Below are positions 48,857-57,748 of a stretch of DNA of 64,000 nucleotides, one piece after another. The stretch covers positions 1,302,001 to 1,366,000 of the forward strand of contig NZ_CP064056.1 in the NCBI RefSeq assembly GCF_015775975.1, in the 5' to 3' direction. Source of the DNA: Staphylococcus lloydii. GTDB taxonomy: Bacteria > Bacillota > Bacilli > Staphylococcales > Staphylococcaceae. Both the position numbers and the translations under genes were made by a program. The number at the start of each line of letters is the position of its first letter. Position 1 is the first letter of the stretch. Below the pieces are notes generated by a model, which was given only the letters and a program-made list of their open reading frames with translations, made no database searches and was not told the origin of the DNA.

Positions 48857-50530
48857 ATGTTACAGACCTTATCAATTAAACAGTTTGCAATAATTGACGA
48901 ACTTGAAATTAATTTTAGTGATGGCTTAACTGTGCTTAGTGGTGAAACAGGCGCAGGTAAATCAATCATAATTGATGCGATAGGTCAACTTATTGGAATG
49001 AGAGCATCTTCAGATTTTGTAAGACATGGTGAGAAAAAAGCAATTATAGAAGGCATATTTGATATAGACAATAGTAAAGAAGCAATTACAATTCTTGAAG
49101 ATTTATCAATTGATACCACGGAAGATTTTCTCATTGTTAAACGTGAAATATTCAGTACTGGTAAGAGTATGTGTCGCATCAACAACCAAATTGTGACGCT
49201 ACAAGATTTAAGAAAAGTAATGCAAGCATTGTTAGACATTCATGGCCAACACGAAACGCAAACACTTCTAAAACAAAAATATCATCTACAATTATTGGAT
49301 AATTATGCTGAAGGTCGTTACGAAAATTTATTAACTGACTATACGCAAACGTATCAAGCGTATAAAACTAAGAAAAAAGAATTACAAGATTTAGAAAATG
49401 CTGATCAAGCATTGCTACAGCGTTTGGATTTACTTAAATTCCAAAATGATGAACTTAAAGAAGCAAATTTAGATGAAAGTGAATCCGAACAACTAGAACA
49501 AGATATTAAACGTATTCAAAATTCTGAAAACCTAAGTCTCGCATTAAATAATGCACATGTTACATTAACTGACGAACATGCTATCACTGATAGACTGTAT
49601 GACTTAAGTAATCAATTAAGCGCCATAGATGAAATCTTGCCTGGCAAATATACAGAATTAAAAGAAAATGTAGATCAATTTTATTACACCCTAGACGATG
49701 CCAAACATCAGTTATATGACGAGCTGACTAATACAGAATTTGATGAACAGTATTTAAATGAATTAGAATCTAGAATGAACTTATTAAACAACTTAAAACG
49801 TAAATATGGTAAAGATATACCTGAACTTATTAAATATCAAGAAAAGATAGAACATGAAATTAATAAGATTGAAAATTATGAAGAAAGCACTTCACAATTA
49901 CGTAAAGACATTGAATCATTATACAATGACGTTCTTACTATAGGTAAGAAGCTTTCTGCAGAAAGACGCAAAGAGGCACAAACTTTACGTGACCATATCG
50001 TAGAAGAAATTCAAAATTTACAAATGAAAGATGCAAACTTGGAAATTTCTTTCAAACCGTTAGATGAACCTAATAACGAAGGTATAGAATTTGTTGAATT
50101 TCTTATTAGCCCAAATAAAGGCGAACCGCTTAAAAGTTTAAACAAAATTGCTTCTGGTGGTGAACTTTCAAGAATTATGTTGGCGCTGAAGACTATTTTT
50201 GTTAAATCAAGAGGGCAAACCGCAATTTTATTTGATGAAGTAGATTCAGGCGTGTCAGGTCAAGCTGCACAAAAAATGGCTGAGAAAATGAAAGATATAG
50301 CTCAACATATACAAGTTATTTGTATTTCTCATTTACCACAAGTTGCATCGATGAGCGATCATCATTTATTAATTAGTAAAGCATCTAACGAAGACCGCAC
50401 GACAACAAAAGTAAAAGAGCTTTTAGATGATGAGCGAATCGATGAAATTGCACGAATGATTTCAGGCGCTAGTGTTACAGACATCACGAGACAAAATGCC
50501 AAAGAAATGTTAGAACAAAATAGTAATTAA
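48857..50530 (+). CDS. recN: DNA repair protein RecN
   Basis: SMC-like protein of early double-strand break repair. Walker A SGETGAGKS lies at residues 31-39, a long two-part coiled coil (about 150-370) separates it from the signature SGGELSRIM and Walker B AILFDEVDSG. The length is 557 residues. It starts 20 bases after argR. No LexA-type box is seen just upstream. Confidence 0.96.
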   Translation: MLQTLSIKQFAIIDELEINFSDGLTVLSGETGAGKSIIIDAIGQLIGMRASSDFVRHGEKKAIIEGIFDIDNSKEAITILEDLSIDTTEDFLIVKREIFSTGKSMCRINNQIVTLQDLRKVMQALLDIHGQHETQTLLKQKYHLQLLDNYAEGRYENLLTDYTQTYQAYKTKKKELQDLENADQALLQRLDLLKFQNDELKEANLDESESEQLEQDIKRIQNSENLSLALNNAHVTLTDEHAITDRLYDLSNQLSAIDEILPGKYTELKENVDQFYYTLDDAKHQLYDELTNTEFDEQYLNELESRMNLLNNLKRKYGKDIPELIKYQEKIEHEINKIENYEESTSQLRKDIESLYNDVLTIGKKLSAERRKEAQTLRDHIVEEIQNLQMKDANLEISFKPLDEPNNEGIEFVEFLISPNKGEPLKSLNKIASGGELSRIMLALKTIFVKSRGQTAILFDEVDSGVSGQAAQKMAEKMKDIAQHIQVICISHLPQVASMSDHHLLISKASNEDRTTTKVKELLDDERIDEIARMISGASVTDITRQNAKEMLEQNSN

Positions 50531-50547
50531 TTAGTGAATCTTATGCT

Positions 50548-50595
50548 CCTTATAAAACGTAAATTTTATATTCATCTCGTTTACGTTTTATAAGG
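50548..50595 (+). terminator. Long inverted repeat after recN
   Basis: CCTTATAAAACGTAAA pairs perfectly with TTTACGTTTTATAAGG (16 bp). There is no T run after it, so its efficiency as a terminator is uncertain. Confidence 0.65.
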
Positions 50596-50609
50596 AATAT
50601 TATGAAATT

Positions 50610-50632
50610 AAATTAGTACCTAGTACTAATTT
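50610..50632. promoter_or_regulatory. FapR-type operator ahead of the bkd operon
   Basis: A perfect 23-bp palindrome with the core TTAGTACCTAGTACTAA. This agrees with the FapR operator consensus (TTAGTACCTRNTACTAA type) as I know it from Bacillus and Staphylococcus lipid genes. It ends about 26 bases before the extended -10 at 50656-50664, that is, next to or over the -35 region. Confidence 0.7.
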
Positions 50633-50655
50633 TCCACTAAATGTTACATCTCACA

Positions 50656-50664
50656 TGCTATAAT
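50656..50664 (+). promoter_or_regulatory. Extended -10 promoter of the bkd operon
   Basis: TGCTATAAT is a perfect extended -10 with no good -35, so it depends on the TG element. Transcription from about 50671 gives a leader of roughly 234 bases. Confidence 0.6.
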
Positions 50665-50670
50665 AAAACT

Positions 50671-50904
50671 GAAAACCGTATAATCCCGCTCATCTTAAAA
50701 ATATAATTAAATGTTATTATTTTTATATGATGCGCGTATAAGTTAAACTATAGTAGGACTAAAATGAAATTATAAAACTTTTTAAAATTAGTTAAGTAAC
50801 CGTTGTTGCTCATTTAGAACTGTAAATATTAAAAATTTATAATATTAATATCATTGAATTTATAAATGATATCTTGCCAACAACGTTAAGTTAGGAGCAC
50901 AAAA
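50671..50904 (+). other. Structured leader of the bkd operon
   Basis: No open frame is seen. TAAC, a bulged C and GTTGTTG (50797-50808) pair with CAACAAC and GTTA (50878-50888), closing a domain that holds ATATCATT with AATGATAT near 50850-50873. The closing stem ends just before the lpdA ribosome binding site (TTAGGAG, 50891-50897). It matches no riboswitch class I know. Confidence 0.45.
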
Positions 50905-52326
50905 ATGTCAGAAGAAAAATATGATTTAGTGATTTTAGGAGGCGGAACAGCTGGTTATGTTTCAGCAATTCGCGCATCACAACTTGGTAAAAAAGTTGCC
51001 TTAGTCGAAAATAATTTGCTAGGGGGTACTTGTTTACATAAAGGATGTATTCCTACTAAAGCACTACTAAAATCTGCAGAAGTGATGGATACAGTTAAAC
51101 GCTCAAGTGAATTTGGTGTAGATGTTGATAATTTCAAACTTAATTTTGAAAACATTCAACAACGTAAAAACGATATCGTTAATCAAATGCATGGTGGCGT
51201 AAATCACTTAATGGATCATAATAAAATCGATGTATTTAATGGCACTGGAAGGATATTAGGACCTTCTATATTTTCACCTCAAAGTGGAACAATATCGGTT
51301 GAATATGAGGATGGAGAGTCGGATTTAATCCCTAATTCAAATGTCCTTATTTGTACAGGTTCTGAACCTATCTCATTACCATTCTTACCATTTAATAACA
51401 GTACTATATTATCTAGTAGTGACATTTTAGCATTAGAACAACTTCCTGACACTTTAGCTATAATCGGTGGTGGCGTAATTGGTTTAGAATTTGCGTCACT
51501 AATGAATGACTTCGGTGTAGAAGTTAATGTTATAGAGGCGGGCGAACGAATTTTGCCTACCGAAAGTAAAAATATAGCCAATACTTTAAAATCCGAATTG
51601 ACAACTAAAGGCGTTAAATTTCATGAAAATACGCAATTAACAGAAGAAAACGTCACAGTTGAAAACGATGCAGTGACATTCGATATAGAAGATATGCAGC
51701 TAACAGTTGATAAAGTACTCGTATCTATAGGTCGAAAACCTAGAACAGAAGATATTGGTTTAAATAACACTAAAATAAAAACAACTGATAAAGGTCACAT
51801 TATTGTGAATGAGCATCAACAAACTGATGATAAGCATATATACGCAGCAGGAGATTGTATAGGAAAATTACAATTAGCACACGTAGGATCTAAAGAAGGC
51901 ATGATTGCAGTTGAACATATGTCTGATCAACAGCCATTACCATTAGACTATAATAAAATGCCACGCTGCATTTATACCCAACCAGAAGTTGCTTCAATAG
52001 GCTTAAACATTGATGAAGCAAAACAACAAGGGTACAAAGCCAGAGCATTTAAAGTTCCATTTAAAGCGATTGGTAAAGCTGTCATCGAAGATACAAATAA
52101 CCAAAATGGTTTTTGTGAAATCGTGATTGATCAAAATGAAGATAGTGTTTTAGGACTTAATATGATTGGACCACATGTTACCGAATTAATAAACGAAGTA
52201 TCGTTATTACAATTTATGGATGGTTCAACGCTTGAGCTTGGTTTAACTACCCATGCACATCCGTCATTGTCAGAAGTATTAATGGAATTAGGTCTTAAAG
52301 TCGAAAATAGATCAATTCACGTATAA
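50905..52326 (+). CDS. Dihydrolipoyl dehydrogenase (E3) of the branched-chain complex
   Basis: Reoxidises the dihydrolipoyl group of the E2 subunit with NAD. The FAD site LGGGTAGYVSA, the redox disulfide GGTCLHKGCIPTK, the NAD site IIGGGVIGLEFAS and the C-terminal HAHPSLSE with the catalytic His-Glu are all present in 473 residues. It leads a four-gene operon with E1 alpha, E1 beta and E2, so it belongs to the branched-chain 2-oxoacid complex rather than to pyruvate dehydrogenase. Confidence 0.94.
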   Translation: MSEEKYDLVILGGGTAGYVSAIRASQLGKKVALVENNLLGGTCLHKGCIPTKALLKSAEVMDTVKRSSEFGVDVDNFKLNFENIQQRKNDIVNQMHGGVNHLMDHNKIDVFNGTGRILGPSIFSPQSGTISVEYEDGESDLIPNSNVLICTGSEPISLPFLPFNNSTILSSSDILALEQLPDTLAIIGGGVIGLEFASLMNDFGVEVNVIEAGERILPTESKNIANTLKSELTTKGVKFHENTQLTEENVTVENDAVTFDIEDMQLTVDKVLVSIGRKPRTEDIGLNNTKIKTTDKGHIIVNEHQQTDDKHIYAAGDCIGKLQLAHVGSKEGMIAVEHMSDQQPLPLDYNKMPRCIYTQPEVASIGLNIDEAKQQGYKARAFKVPFKAIGKAVIEDTNNQNGFCEIVIDQNEDSVLGLNMIGPHVTELINEVSLLQFMDGSTLELGLTTHAHPSLSEVLMELGLKVENRSIHV

Positions 52327-52339
52327 AGGAGGAAATTTC

Positions 52340-53341
52340 ATGTTTGATTATAAATCAGTGGGTCTTAATGAAGACGACTTAAAAACAATGTTTAAGTGGA
52401 TGGATTTAGGACGTAAACTTGATGAACGTTTATGGTTATTAAATAGAGCGGGTAAAATTCCGTTTGTGATTAGCTGTCAGGGACAAGAGGCGGCTCAAAT
52501 AGGTATGGCATTTGCTATGCGCGAGGGCGATATTTCAGCTCCTTATTATAGAGATTTAGCATTAGTGACATATTTAGGTATGTCACCTCTAGACACAATG
52601 TTATCTGCTTTTGGTAAAAGAGACGATATAAATTCTGGTGGTAAACAAATGCCAGCTCACTTCAGTAATAAAAAATTAGGTATATTATCTCAAAGTTCGC
52701 CAGTAGGTACGCAGGTACTACAAGGTGTCGGTGCAGCGTTATCACTAAAAATGGATAAAAAGCAAAATATTGCTATGTGTACATTAGGTGAAGGGACTTC
52801 TAACCAAGGCGATTTTCATGAAGGTTTAAACTTTGCAGGTGTACATAAATTACCTTTTATTTGCGTGATTGAAAACAATAAATATGCAATTTCTGTTCCA
52901 GATAATTTACAATATGGTGCCGAAAAATTATCAGATAGAGCTATTGGCTATGGTATACATGGTGAACATGTAGACGGAAATGATCCCATCGCTATGTATA
53001 AAGTAATGAAAGAGGCACGTGAAAGAGCATTGGATGGAGATGGTTCTACACTAATAGAAGCGATGTGTACTCGTATGACGGCACACTCATCAGATGACGA
53101 CGATAGCGGTTACCGTCCTCAAGAAGAACGTGAAGGACTAAAATCCGAAGATTGTAATGTTAAATTTAAAACATTTTTACTATCTGAAAATATAATTGAT
53201 GATGAATGGTTGGCACAAATCGAACAAGAACATAAAGAAATCGTAAATAAAGCAACTAAAGAAGCAGAAAAAGCACCTTATCCAACACCAGAAGAAACTT
53301 ATAACTATGTTTACGAAGAAGGGAGCTTTTTAAATGGCTAA
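52340..53341 (+). CDS. bkdAA: Branched-chain 2-oxoacid dehydrogenase E1 alpha
   Basis: Thiamine-diphosphate E1 alpha subunit that decarboxylates 2-oxoisovalerate and related acids. The cofactor motif starts at GEGTSNQGDFHEG and ends VIENNKYA. The YRDLALVTYLG and RMTAHSSDDD segments are usual. The length is 333 residues. It overlaps the E1 beta gene by eight bases. Confidence 0.94.
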   Translation: MFDYKSVGLNEDDLKTMFKWMDLGRKLDERLWLLNRAGKIPFVISCQGQEAAQIGMAFAMREGDISAPYYRDLALVTYLGMSPLDTMLSAFGKRDDINSGGKQMPAHFSNKKLGILSQSSPVGTQVLQGVGAALSLKMDKKQNIAMCTLGEGTSNQGDFHEGLNFAGVHKLPFICVIENNKYAISVPDNLQYGAEKLSDRAIGYGIHGEHVDGNDPIAMYKVMKEARERALDGDGSTLIEAMCTRMTAHSSDDDDSGYRPQEEREGLKSEDCNVKFKTFLLSENIIDDEWLAQIEQEHKEIVNKATKEAEKAPYPTPEETYNYVYEEGSFLNG

Positions 53342-54317
53342 GTTAACTTATTTAGATGCGATCCACAATGCTTTAGATCAATCTATGGAAAAAGACAAAA
53401 ACGTTTTTATTCTTGGTGAAGACGTAGGTAAAAAAGGCGGCGTATTTGGCGTAACTTTAGGTTTACAACAAAAATATGGCATTGAACGCGTTATTGACAC
53501 TCCGTTAGCCGAGTCAAACATCGTTGGTACAGCTGTTGGTGCAGCCATGTTAGGAAAAAGACCTATTGCAGAAATACAATTTGCTGAATATATTTTACCT
53601 GCAACAAACCAAATTATGAGCGAAGCTGCTAAAGTTAGATATAGATCAAACAACGATTGGGATTGTCCAATTACAATTAGAGCTCCATTTGGTGGTGGCA
53701 TACACGGCGCATTATATCATTCACAAAGTGTAGAAAGTATTTTTGCTTCAACACCTGGATTAACAATCGTCATTCCATCTTCGCCTTATGATGCAAAAGG
53801 ATTATTATTGGCTTCAATTGAGTCTAATGATCCAGTCTTATATTTTGAACATAAAAAAGCTTATCGTTTATTAAAGGAAGAAGTTCCTGAATCTTATTAC
53901 ACTGTGCCGATTGGCAAAGCAGATGTTAAACGTAAAGGCGATGACATTACAGTATTTTCTTATGGCTTATGTGTTAATTACTGTATTCAAGCAGCAGACA
54001 TGTTAGCGGAAGATGGTATAAATGTTGAAGTTGTCGATTTAAGAACAGTTTATCCACTCGATAAAGAAACAATTATTGATCGTGCTAAACAAACAGGTAA
54101 AGTACTATTAGTGACAGAAGACAATTTAGAAGGCAGTGTCATGTCTGAAGTTGCCGCTATTATTGCAGAAAATTGTCTGTTCGATTTAGACGCTCCAATT
54201 ATGCGTCTTGCAGGACCAGACGTACCATCAATGCCATTTGCGCCAACAATGGAAGATGAGTTTATGATTAACCCTGACAAGATTCAAACAAAAATGCGTG
54301 AGCTTGCAGAATTCTAA
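53334..54317 (+). CDS. bkdAB: Branched-chain 2-oxoacid dehydrogenase E1 beta
   Basis: Beta subunit of the E1 heterotetramer. The blocks LGEDVGKKGGVFGVT, DTPLAESNIVG and RAPFGGGIHG are conserved. The length is 327 residues. It overlaps the upstream alpha gene, and the E2 ribosome binding site AAGGAGG sits at its stop. Confidence 0.95.
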   Translation: MAKLTYLDAIHNALDQSMEKDKNVFILGEDVGKKGGVFGVTLGLQQKYGIERVIDTPLAESNIVGTAVGAAMLGKRPIAEIQFAEYILPATNQIMSEAAKVRYRSNNDWDCPITIRAPFGGGIHGALYHSQSVESIFASTPGLTIVIPSSPYDAKGLLLASIESNDPVLYFEHKKAYRLLKEEVPESYYTVPIGKADVKRKGDDITVFSYGLCVNYCIQAADMLAEDGINVEVVDLRTVYPLDKETIIDRAKQTGKVLLVTEDNLEGSVMSEVAAIIAENCLFDLDAPIMRLAGPDVPSMPFAPTMEDEFMINPDKIQTKMRELAEF

Positions 54318-54330
54318 GGAGGCACCAACA

Positions 54331-55587
54331 ATGGAAATAAAAATGCCTAAATTAGGTGAAAGTGTCCATGAGGGAACAATAGAACAATGGCTAGTATCTG
54401 TAGGTGATACAGTTGAAGAATACGATCCAATTTGTGAAGTTATAACAGATAAAGTAACTGCTGAAGTACCTTCTTCTTATACAGGTACAATAAAAGAAAT
54501 TACAGTCAACGAAGGTGAAACAGTATCTGTCGGTGAAGTTATTTGTCACATGGATGTTGAAGGCGAATCTAGTGATAATACTAGTGAAGAAGTCAGTAAC
54601 GATGATCAACCTCAAAATGATACTACACAAGTTACAGACAACAGCCAAGACAATAAACAAGATGAAAATGCACCTAAAAACAATGGTCGTTATTCACCTG
54701 TAGTATTCAAATTAGCATCAGAAAATGAAATCAACTTATCACAAGTTGTCGGAACTGGCTTTGAAGGCCGTGTAACGAAAAAAGACATCGAAAAAGCAAT
54801 TAAAGAAGGTACAGCAAAAGAATCTTCTCATTATGTTAACGCAAAAACGCCACCAGTTAACACACCAACAACTAAAGGCACACAAGAGCCTGGTTCATCT
54901 ATACCGGTAAATGGTGTTAGAAAACAAATCGCACAAAATATGGTGAATAGCGTAAATGAAATACCACATGCATGGATGATGATTGAAGCAGATGCAACAA
55001 ATCTAGTTAAAACACGAAATCATCATAAAGATAGCTTTAAAAATAAAGAAGGTTATAACTTAACGTTCTTTGCTTTCTTCGTGAAAGCAGTGGCAGAATC
55101 ACTTAAAGCTTATCCATTACTTAATAGTAGTTGGCAAAATGACGAAATCGTTATTCATAAAGACGTGAATATCTCAATTGCCGTTGCTGATGAAGATAAA
55201 CTTTATGTACCAGTGATTAAGAATGCCGATGAAAAATCTATCAAAGGTATCGCACGTGAAATAAATGATCTAGCACAAAAAGCACGTTACAAAAAATTAC
55301 GTTCTGAAGATATGCAAGGCGGTACATTTACAGTTAACAATACAGGTACGTTTGGCTCTGTTTCTTCAATGGGTATTATCAACCATCCACAAGCTGCTAT
55401 TTTACAAATAGAATCAATTGTCAAAAAACCAGTAGTTATCGATGATATGATCGCGATACGTAACATGGTTAATTTATGTTTATCTATCGATCACCGTATT
55501 TTAGATGGCTTACAAGCTGGCAGATTTATGAATTATGTTAAAACACGTATAGAACAATATGCTATTGAATCTACAAGTATTTTTTAA
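54331..55587 (+). CDS. bkdB: Branched-chain 2-oxoacid dehydrogenase E2 (lipoamide acyltransferase)
   Basis: Core of the complex, forming branched acyl-CoAs. The lipoyl domain carries Lys41 in ITDKVTAEVP. A linker rich in Asn, Gln and Glu follows (about 85-125), then the E1/E3-binding domain (GRYSPVVFKLASENEINL) and the catalytic domain ending SIDHRILDG. ATG 54331 follows AAGGAGGC and gives 418 residues. Lipoylation needs the LipM pathway encoded at 39160. The products are isobutyryl-, isovaleryl- and 2-methylbutyryl-CoA, the primers of branched fatty acids. Confidence 0.95.
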   Translation: MEIKMPKLGESVHEGTIEQWLVSVGDTVEEYDPICEVITDKVTAEVPSSYTGTIKEITVNEGETVSVGEVICHMDVEGESSDNTSEEVSNDDQPQNDTTQVTDNSQDNKQDENAPKNNGRYSPVVFKLASENEINLSQVVGTGFEGRVTKKDIEKAIKEGTAKESSHYVNAKTPPVNTPTTKGTQEPGSSIPVNGVRKQIAQNMVNSVNEIPHAWMMIEADATNLVKTRNHHKDSFKNKEGYNLTFFAFFVKAVAESLKAYPLLNSSWQNDEIVIHKDVNISIAVADEDKLYVPVIKNADEKSIKGIAREINDLAQKARYKKLRSEDMQGGTFTVNNTGTFGSVSSMGIINHPQAAILQIESIVKKPVVIDDMIAIRNMVNLCLSIDHRILDGLQAGRFMNYVKTRIEQYAIESTSIF

Positions 55588-55670
55588 AACATTGCAAAAT
55601 GTTTAATATTTTCACAACGTCTAGCTAACTTTTTTTAATAAGTTATAGTTGTTTGTTGCTATTTTAGAAT

Positions 55671-55719
55671 GAGGTTATAAAATCTTTTTACACAATTAGA
55701 TTTTAGCCTCTCTTTTTTT
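55671..55719 (+). terminator. Terminator of the bkd operon
   Basis: GAGGTTATAAAATC pairs with GATTTTAGCCTC with a small bulge, followed by TCTTTTTTT. Confidence 0.8.
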
Positions 55720-55799
55720 CGACAAATCAACATGTTGAAGTATAAGTAATAAATTAGTAGAATGAAGATACCAATTTAGAAATGAAAGGTGACCTTAAT

Positions 55800-56237
55800 A
55801 TGGATTTAAATTTTGATTTATATATGAATGATGTTGTGGATCAAGCTAGAAATGAAATGATAGAAGCTGGTTACGAACAATTAACTACTGCTGATGAGGT
55901 TGATGAAGTATTACAACAAGAGGGTACTACTTTAGTAATGGTTAACTCAGTTTGTGGTTGTGCAGGCGGTATGGCGAGACCAGCAGCTGCACATAGTTTA
56001 CATTACGATAAACTACCAGACAGACTTGTAACTGTATTTGCAGGGCAAGATAAAGAAGCTACACAAAGAGCTAGAGAATATTTCGAAGGTTATGCGCCAT
56101 CAAGCCCATCATTTGCACTAATGAAAGATGGTAAAATAACTCAAATGATCGAACGTCATCAAATCGAAGGACACGATGTTATGGATGTCATTACTCAATT
56201 ACAAAATTTATTCGAAGAATATTGTGAAGAACGATAG
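55800..56237 (+). CDS. brxB: Bacilliredoxin BrxB (YqiW-like)
   Basis: Removes bacillithiol from S-bacillithiolated proteins after oxidative stress. The thioredoxin-like fold carries the CGC active site in [17 protein letters not shown] 55800 follows AAAGGTGA and gives 145 residues. Placement next to the bkd operon matches YqiW (BrxB) rather than YphP (BrxA). Confidence 0.9.
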   Translation: MDLNFDLYMNDVVDQARNEMIEAGYEQLTTADEVDEVLQQEGTTLVMVNSVCGCAGGMARPAAAHSLHYDKLPDRLVTVFAGQDKEATQRAREYFEGYAPSSPSFALMKDGKITQMIERHQIEGHDVMDVITQLQNLFEEYCEER

Positions 56238-56251
56238 AGAGGCATACCAAC

Positions 56252-57232
56252 ATGTTGAGTTTAAATCCATACCGTATAGGATTTAGAACGATTAAAACGG
56301 CAATTGGCATGGCACTAGGTATAATTATCGCTAAACTATTAGGACTTGATAATTTTGCATCTAGTGCCATTTTAGTAGTACTATGTATTAAACATACTAA
56401 AGTGCATTCACTACAGGCTATTGTCTCACGTTTTGTAAGTTGTACTTTAATTTTAATCTTAGGTTCTATTATCTTTAGTTTATTAGGTCAACATGCCATC
56501 GTATTAGGCATAATCGTTTTATTTTTCATACCTTTAACCGTGGTCTTTAAAGTTCAAGAAGGCATAGTAACAAGTTGTGTTATTTTACTTCATGTCTTTA
56601 ATGCACCATCAATAGATTTCCATCTGTTTGTTAATGAAATAGAATTACTCATTGTTGGATTGGGCATTGCCTTTCTAATGAATTTAATCATGCCTAGTCT
56701 CGACAAAAATTTAAAAGCCTATAAGAAAAACATAGAAGATAGTTTCACAAAAATATTTATTTGCTTTAGCGAAAAATGTGATAATTTGCAACACCCACTC
56801 GACATTCATTTTTCGGAAATTCGATTGACAATTGAAAAAGCAAAATCTTTAGCATTTAGAGATGTTAAAAATCATTTTGGTCGTAATGAAAATTCATACT
56901 ATCATTACTTCGACATGCGAGAGCAACAATTAGAGTTAATTCATAGAATAGAACTCATGTTAGAAAACGTTGAATTTAAAGATGAACTGCTGACAAAACT
57001 TGCTCAATTATTTAAAGAAGTGGCTGAAAATGTTAACAGTAATGATTATACAGCGCTTAGATTACATTCATTATATGAAATCAGACTACAACTTGATAAT
57101 CTAGAGTTGCCGGATTCTTATGCTTCACTAAGGACACGAGCAAGTCTAATACAGTTGCTAAATGAATTAGAATATTATTTACAGATTAAATCAGATTTTG
57201 GATCATTAAAAACATATAGTGAAGCTTCTTAA
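56252..57232 (+). CDS. Aromatic acid exporter family / YqjA-like membrane protein
   Basis: Member of the DUF939/ArAE-type family related to FUSC transporters. The N-terminal half has five or six hydrophobic helices (about residues 12-150), starting NPYRIGFRTIKTAIGMALG. The C-terminal half is soluble and helical (about 160-326). It starts 14 bases after brxB and shares its terminator. The substrate is unknown. Confidence 0.85.
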   Translation: MLSLNPYRIGFRTIKTAIGMALGIIIAKLLGLDNFASSAILVVLCIKHTKVHSLQAIVSRFVSCTLILILGSIIFSLLGQHAIVLGIIVLFFIPLTVVFKVQEGIVTSCVILLHVFNAPSIDFHLFVNEIELLIVGLGIAFLMNLIMPSLDKNLKAYKKNIEDSFTKIFICFSEKCDNLQHPLDIHFSEIRLTIEKAKSLAFRDVKNHFGRNENSYYHYFDMREQQLELIHRIELMLENVEFKDELLTKLAQLFKEVAENVNSNDYTALRLHSLYEIRLQLDNLELPDSYASLRTRASLIQLLNELEYYLQIKSDFGSLKTYSEAS

Positions 57233-57235
57233 ATT

Positions 57236-57276
57236 AAAAGAACTAAACGTCTTAACTGATGTTTAGTTCTTTTTAA
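57236..57276 (+). terminator. Terminator of brxB and the exporter gene
   Basis: AAAAGAACTAAAC pairs with GTTTAGTTCTTTT, followed by T residues. Confidence 0.88.
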
Positions 57277-57277
57277 T

Positions 57278-57318
57278 AGCAAAAGCTATCGTTAAGTTTT
57301 ACACTTAGCGATAGCTTT
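57278..57318 (-). terminator. Probable terminator for the prli42 transcript
   Basis: On the minus strand AAAGCTATCGCTAAG pairs with CTTAACGATAGCTTT, followed by TTGCTATT. It is about 125 bases after the prli42 stop. The 57319-57443 stretch between holds no gene. Confidence 0.55.
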
Positions 57319-57443
57319 AAATAACTGTATTAATTTTATTTTTAATTACATATTATGATTATCATAGTTTAAAGATAAAAATTTAATAAGACGTTATACA
57401 TAAAATAATCATTTATACTTCTAATGTGAATATTGACGAAGTT

Positions 57444-57539
57444 TTAACCCATAACAGGTGCAAGACTTGATAAAATCAATGCAATAACTACGGCAACTAA
57501 CATGACAATAATAATTGTTTTTAACACTTTATTACTCAA
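57444..57539 (-). CDS. prli42: Stressosome-associated small membrane protein Prli42
   Basis: A 31-residue protein: basic MSNKVLKT start, then one transmembrane helix (IIIVMLVAVVIALILSSL) and a short tail. It resembles Prli42, the miniprotein that anchors the stressosome in Listeria and is conserved in Firmicutes. The TTG start at 57539-57537 has GGAGG (57552-57548 on the minus strand) seven bases upstream, strong evidence for translation. It is convergent with the exporter gene and divergent from the peptidase. Other stressosome genes are not in the window. Confidence 0.8.
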   Translation of the reverse strand: MSNKVLKTIIIVMLVAVVIALILSSLAPVMG

Positions 57540-57748
57540 TTGCTATTCCTCCATATGATTTTTATTAATCAAACCACAATATCAACTAATGATATTACAT
57601 ATTTTATTATAATTGCAATAAGAATAAAAGCAATCCACTAAGTTTGTTTTTGACTAAAAAGTTAGCTACACTTTATATAATGAAACAAATATAAATCGTA
57701 TTTCTGAAGTTAATTTTAGAAATATAATATTTTTATGGGAGTGTCACG

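Noticed and set aside
50627..50641. CodY-like half site AATTTTC before the bkd operon
   Set aside because: Only about 10 of 15 positions match the CodY consensus; the FapR-like palindrome explains this sequence better.
57353..57367. PerR-like palindrome TTATGATTATCATAG
   Set aside because: It lies in the 3-prime region of prli42 with no promoter or gene start nearby.
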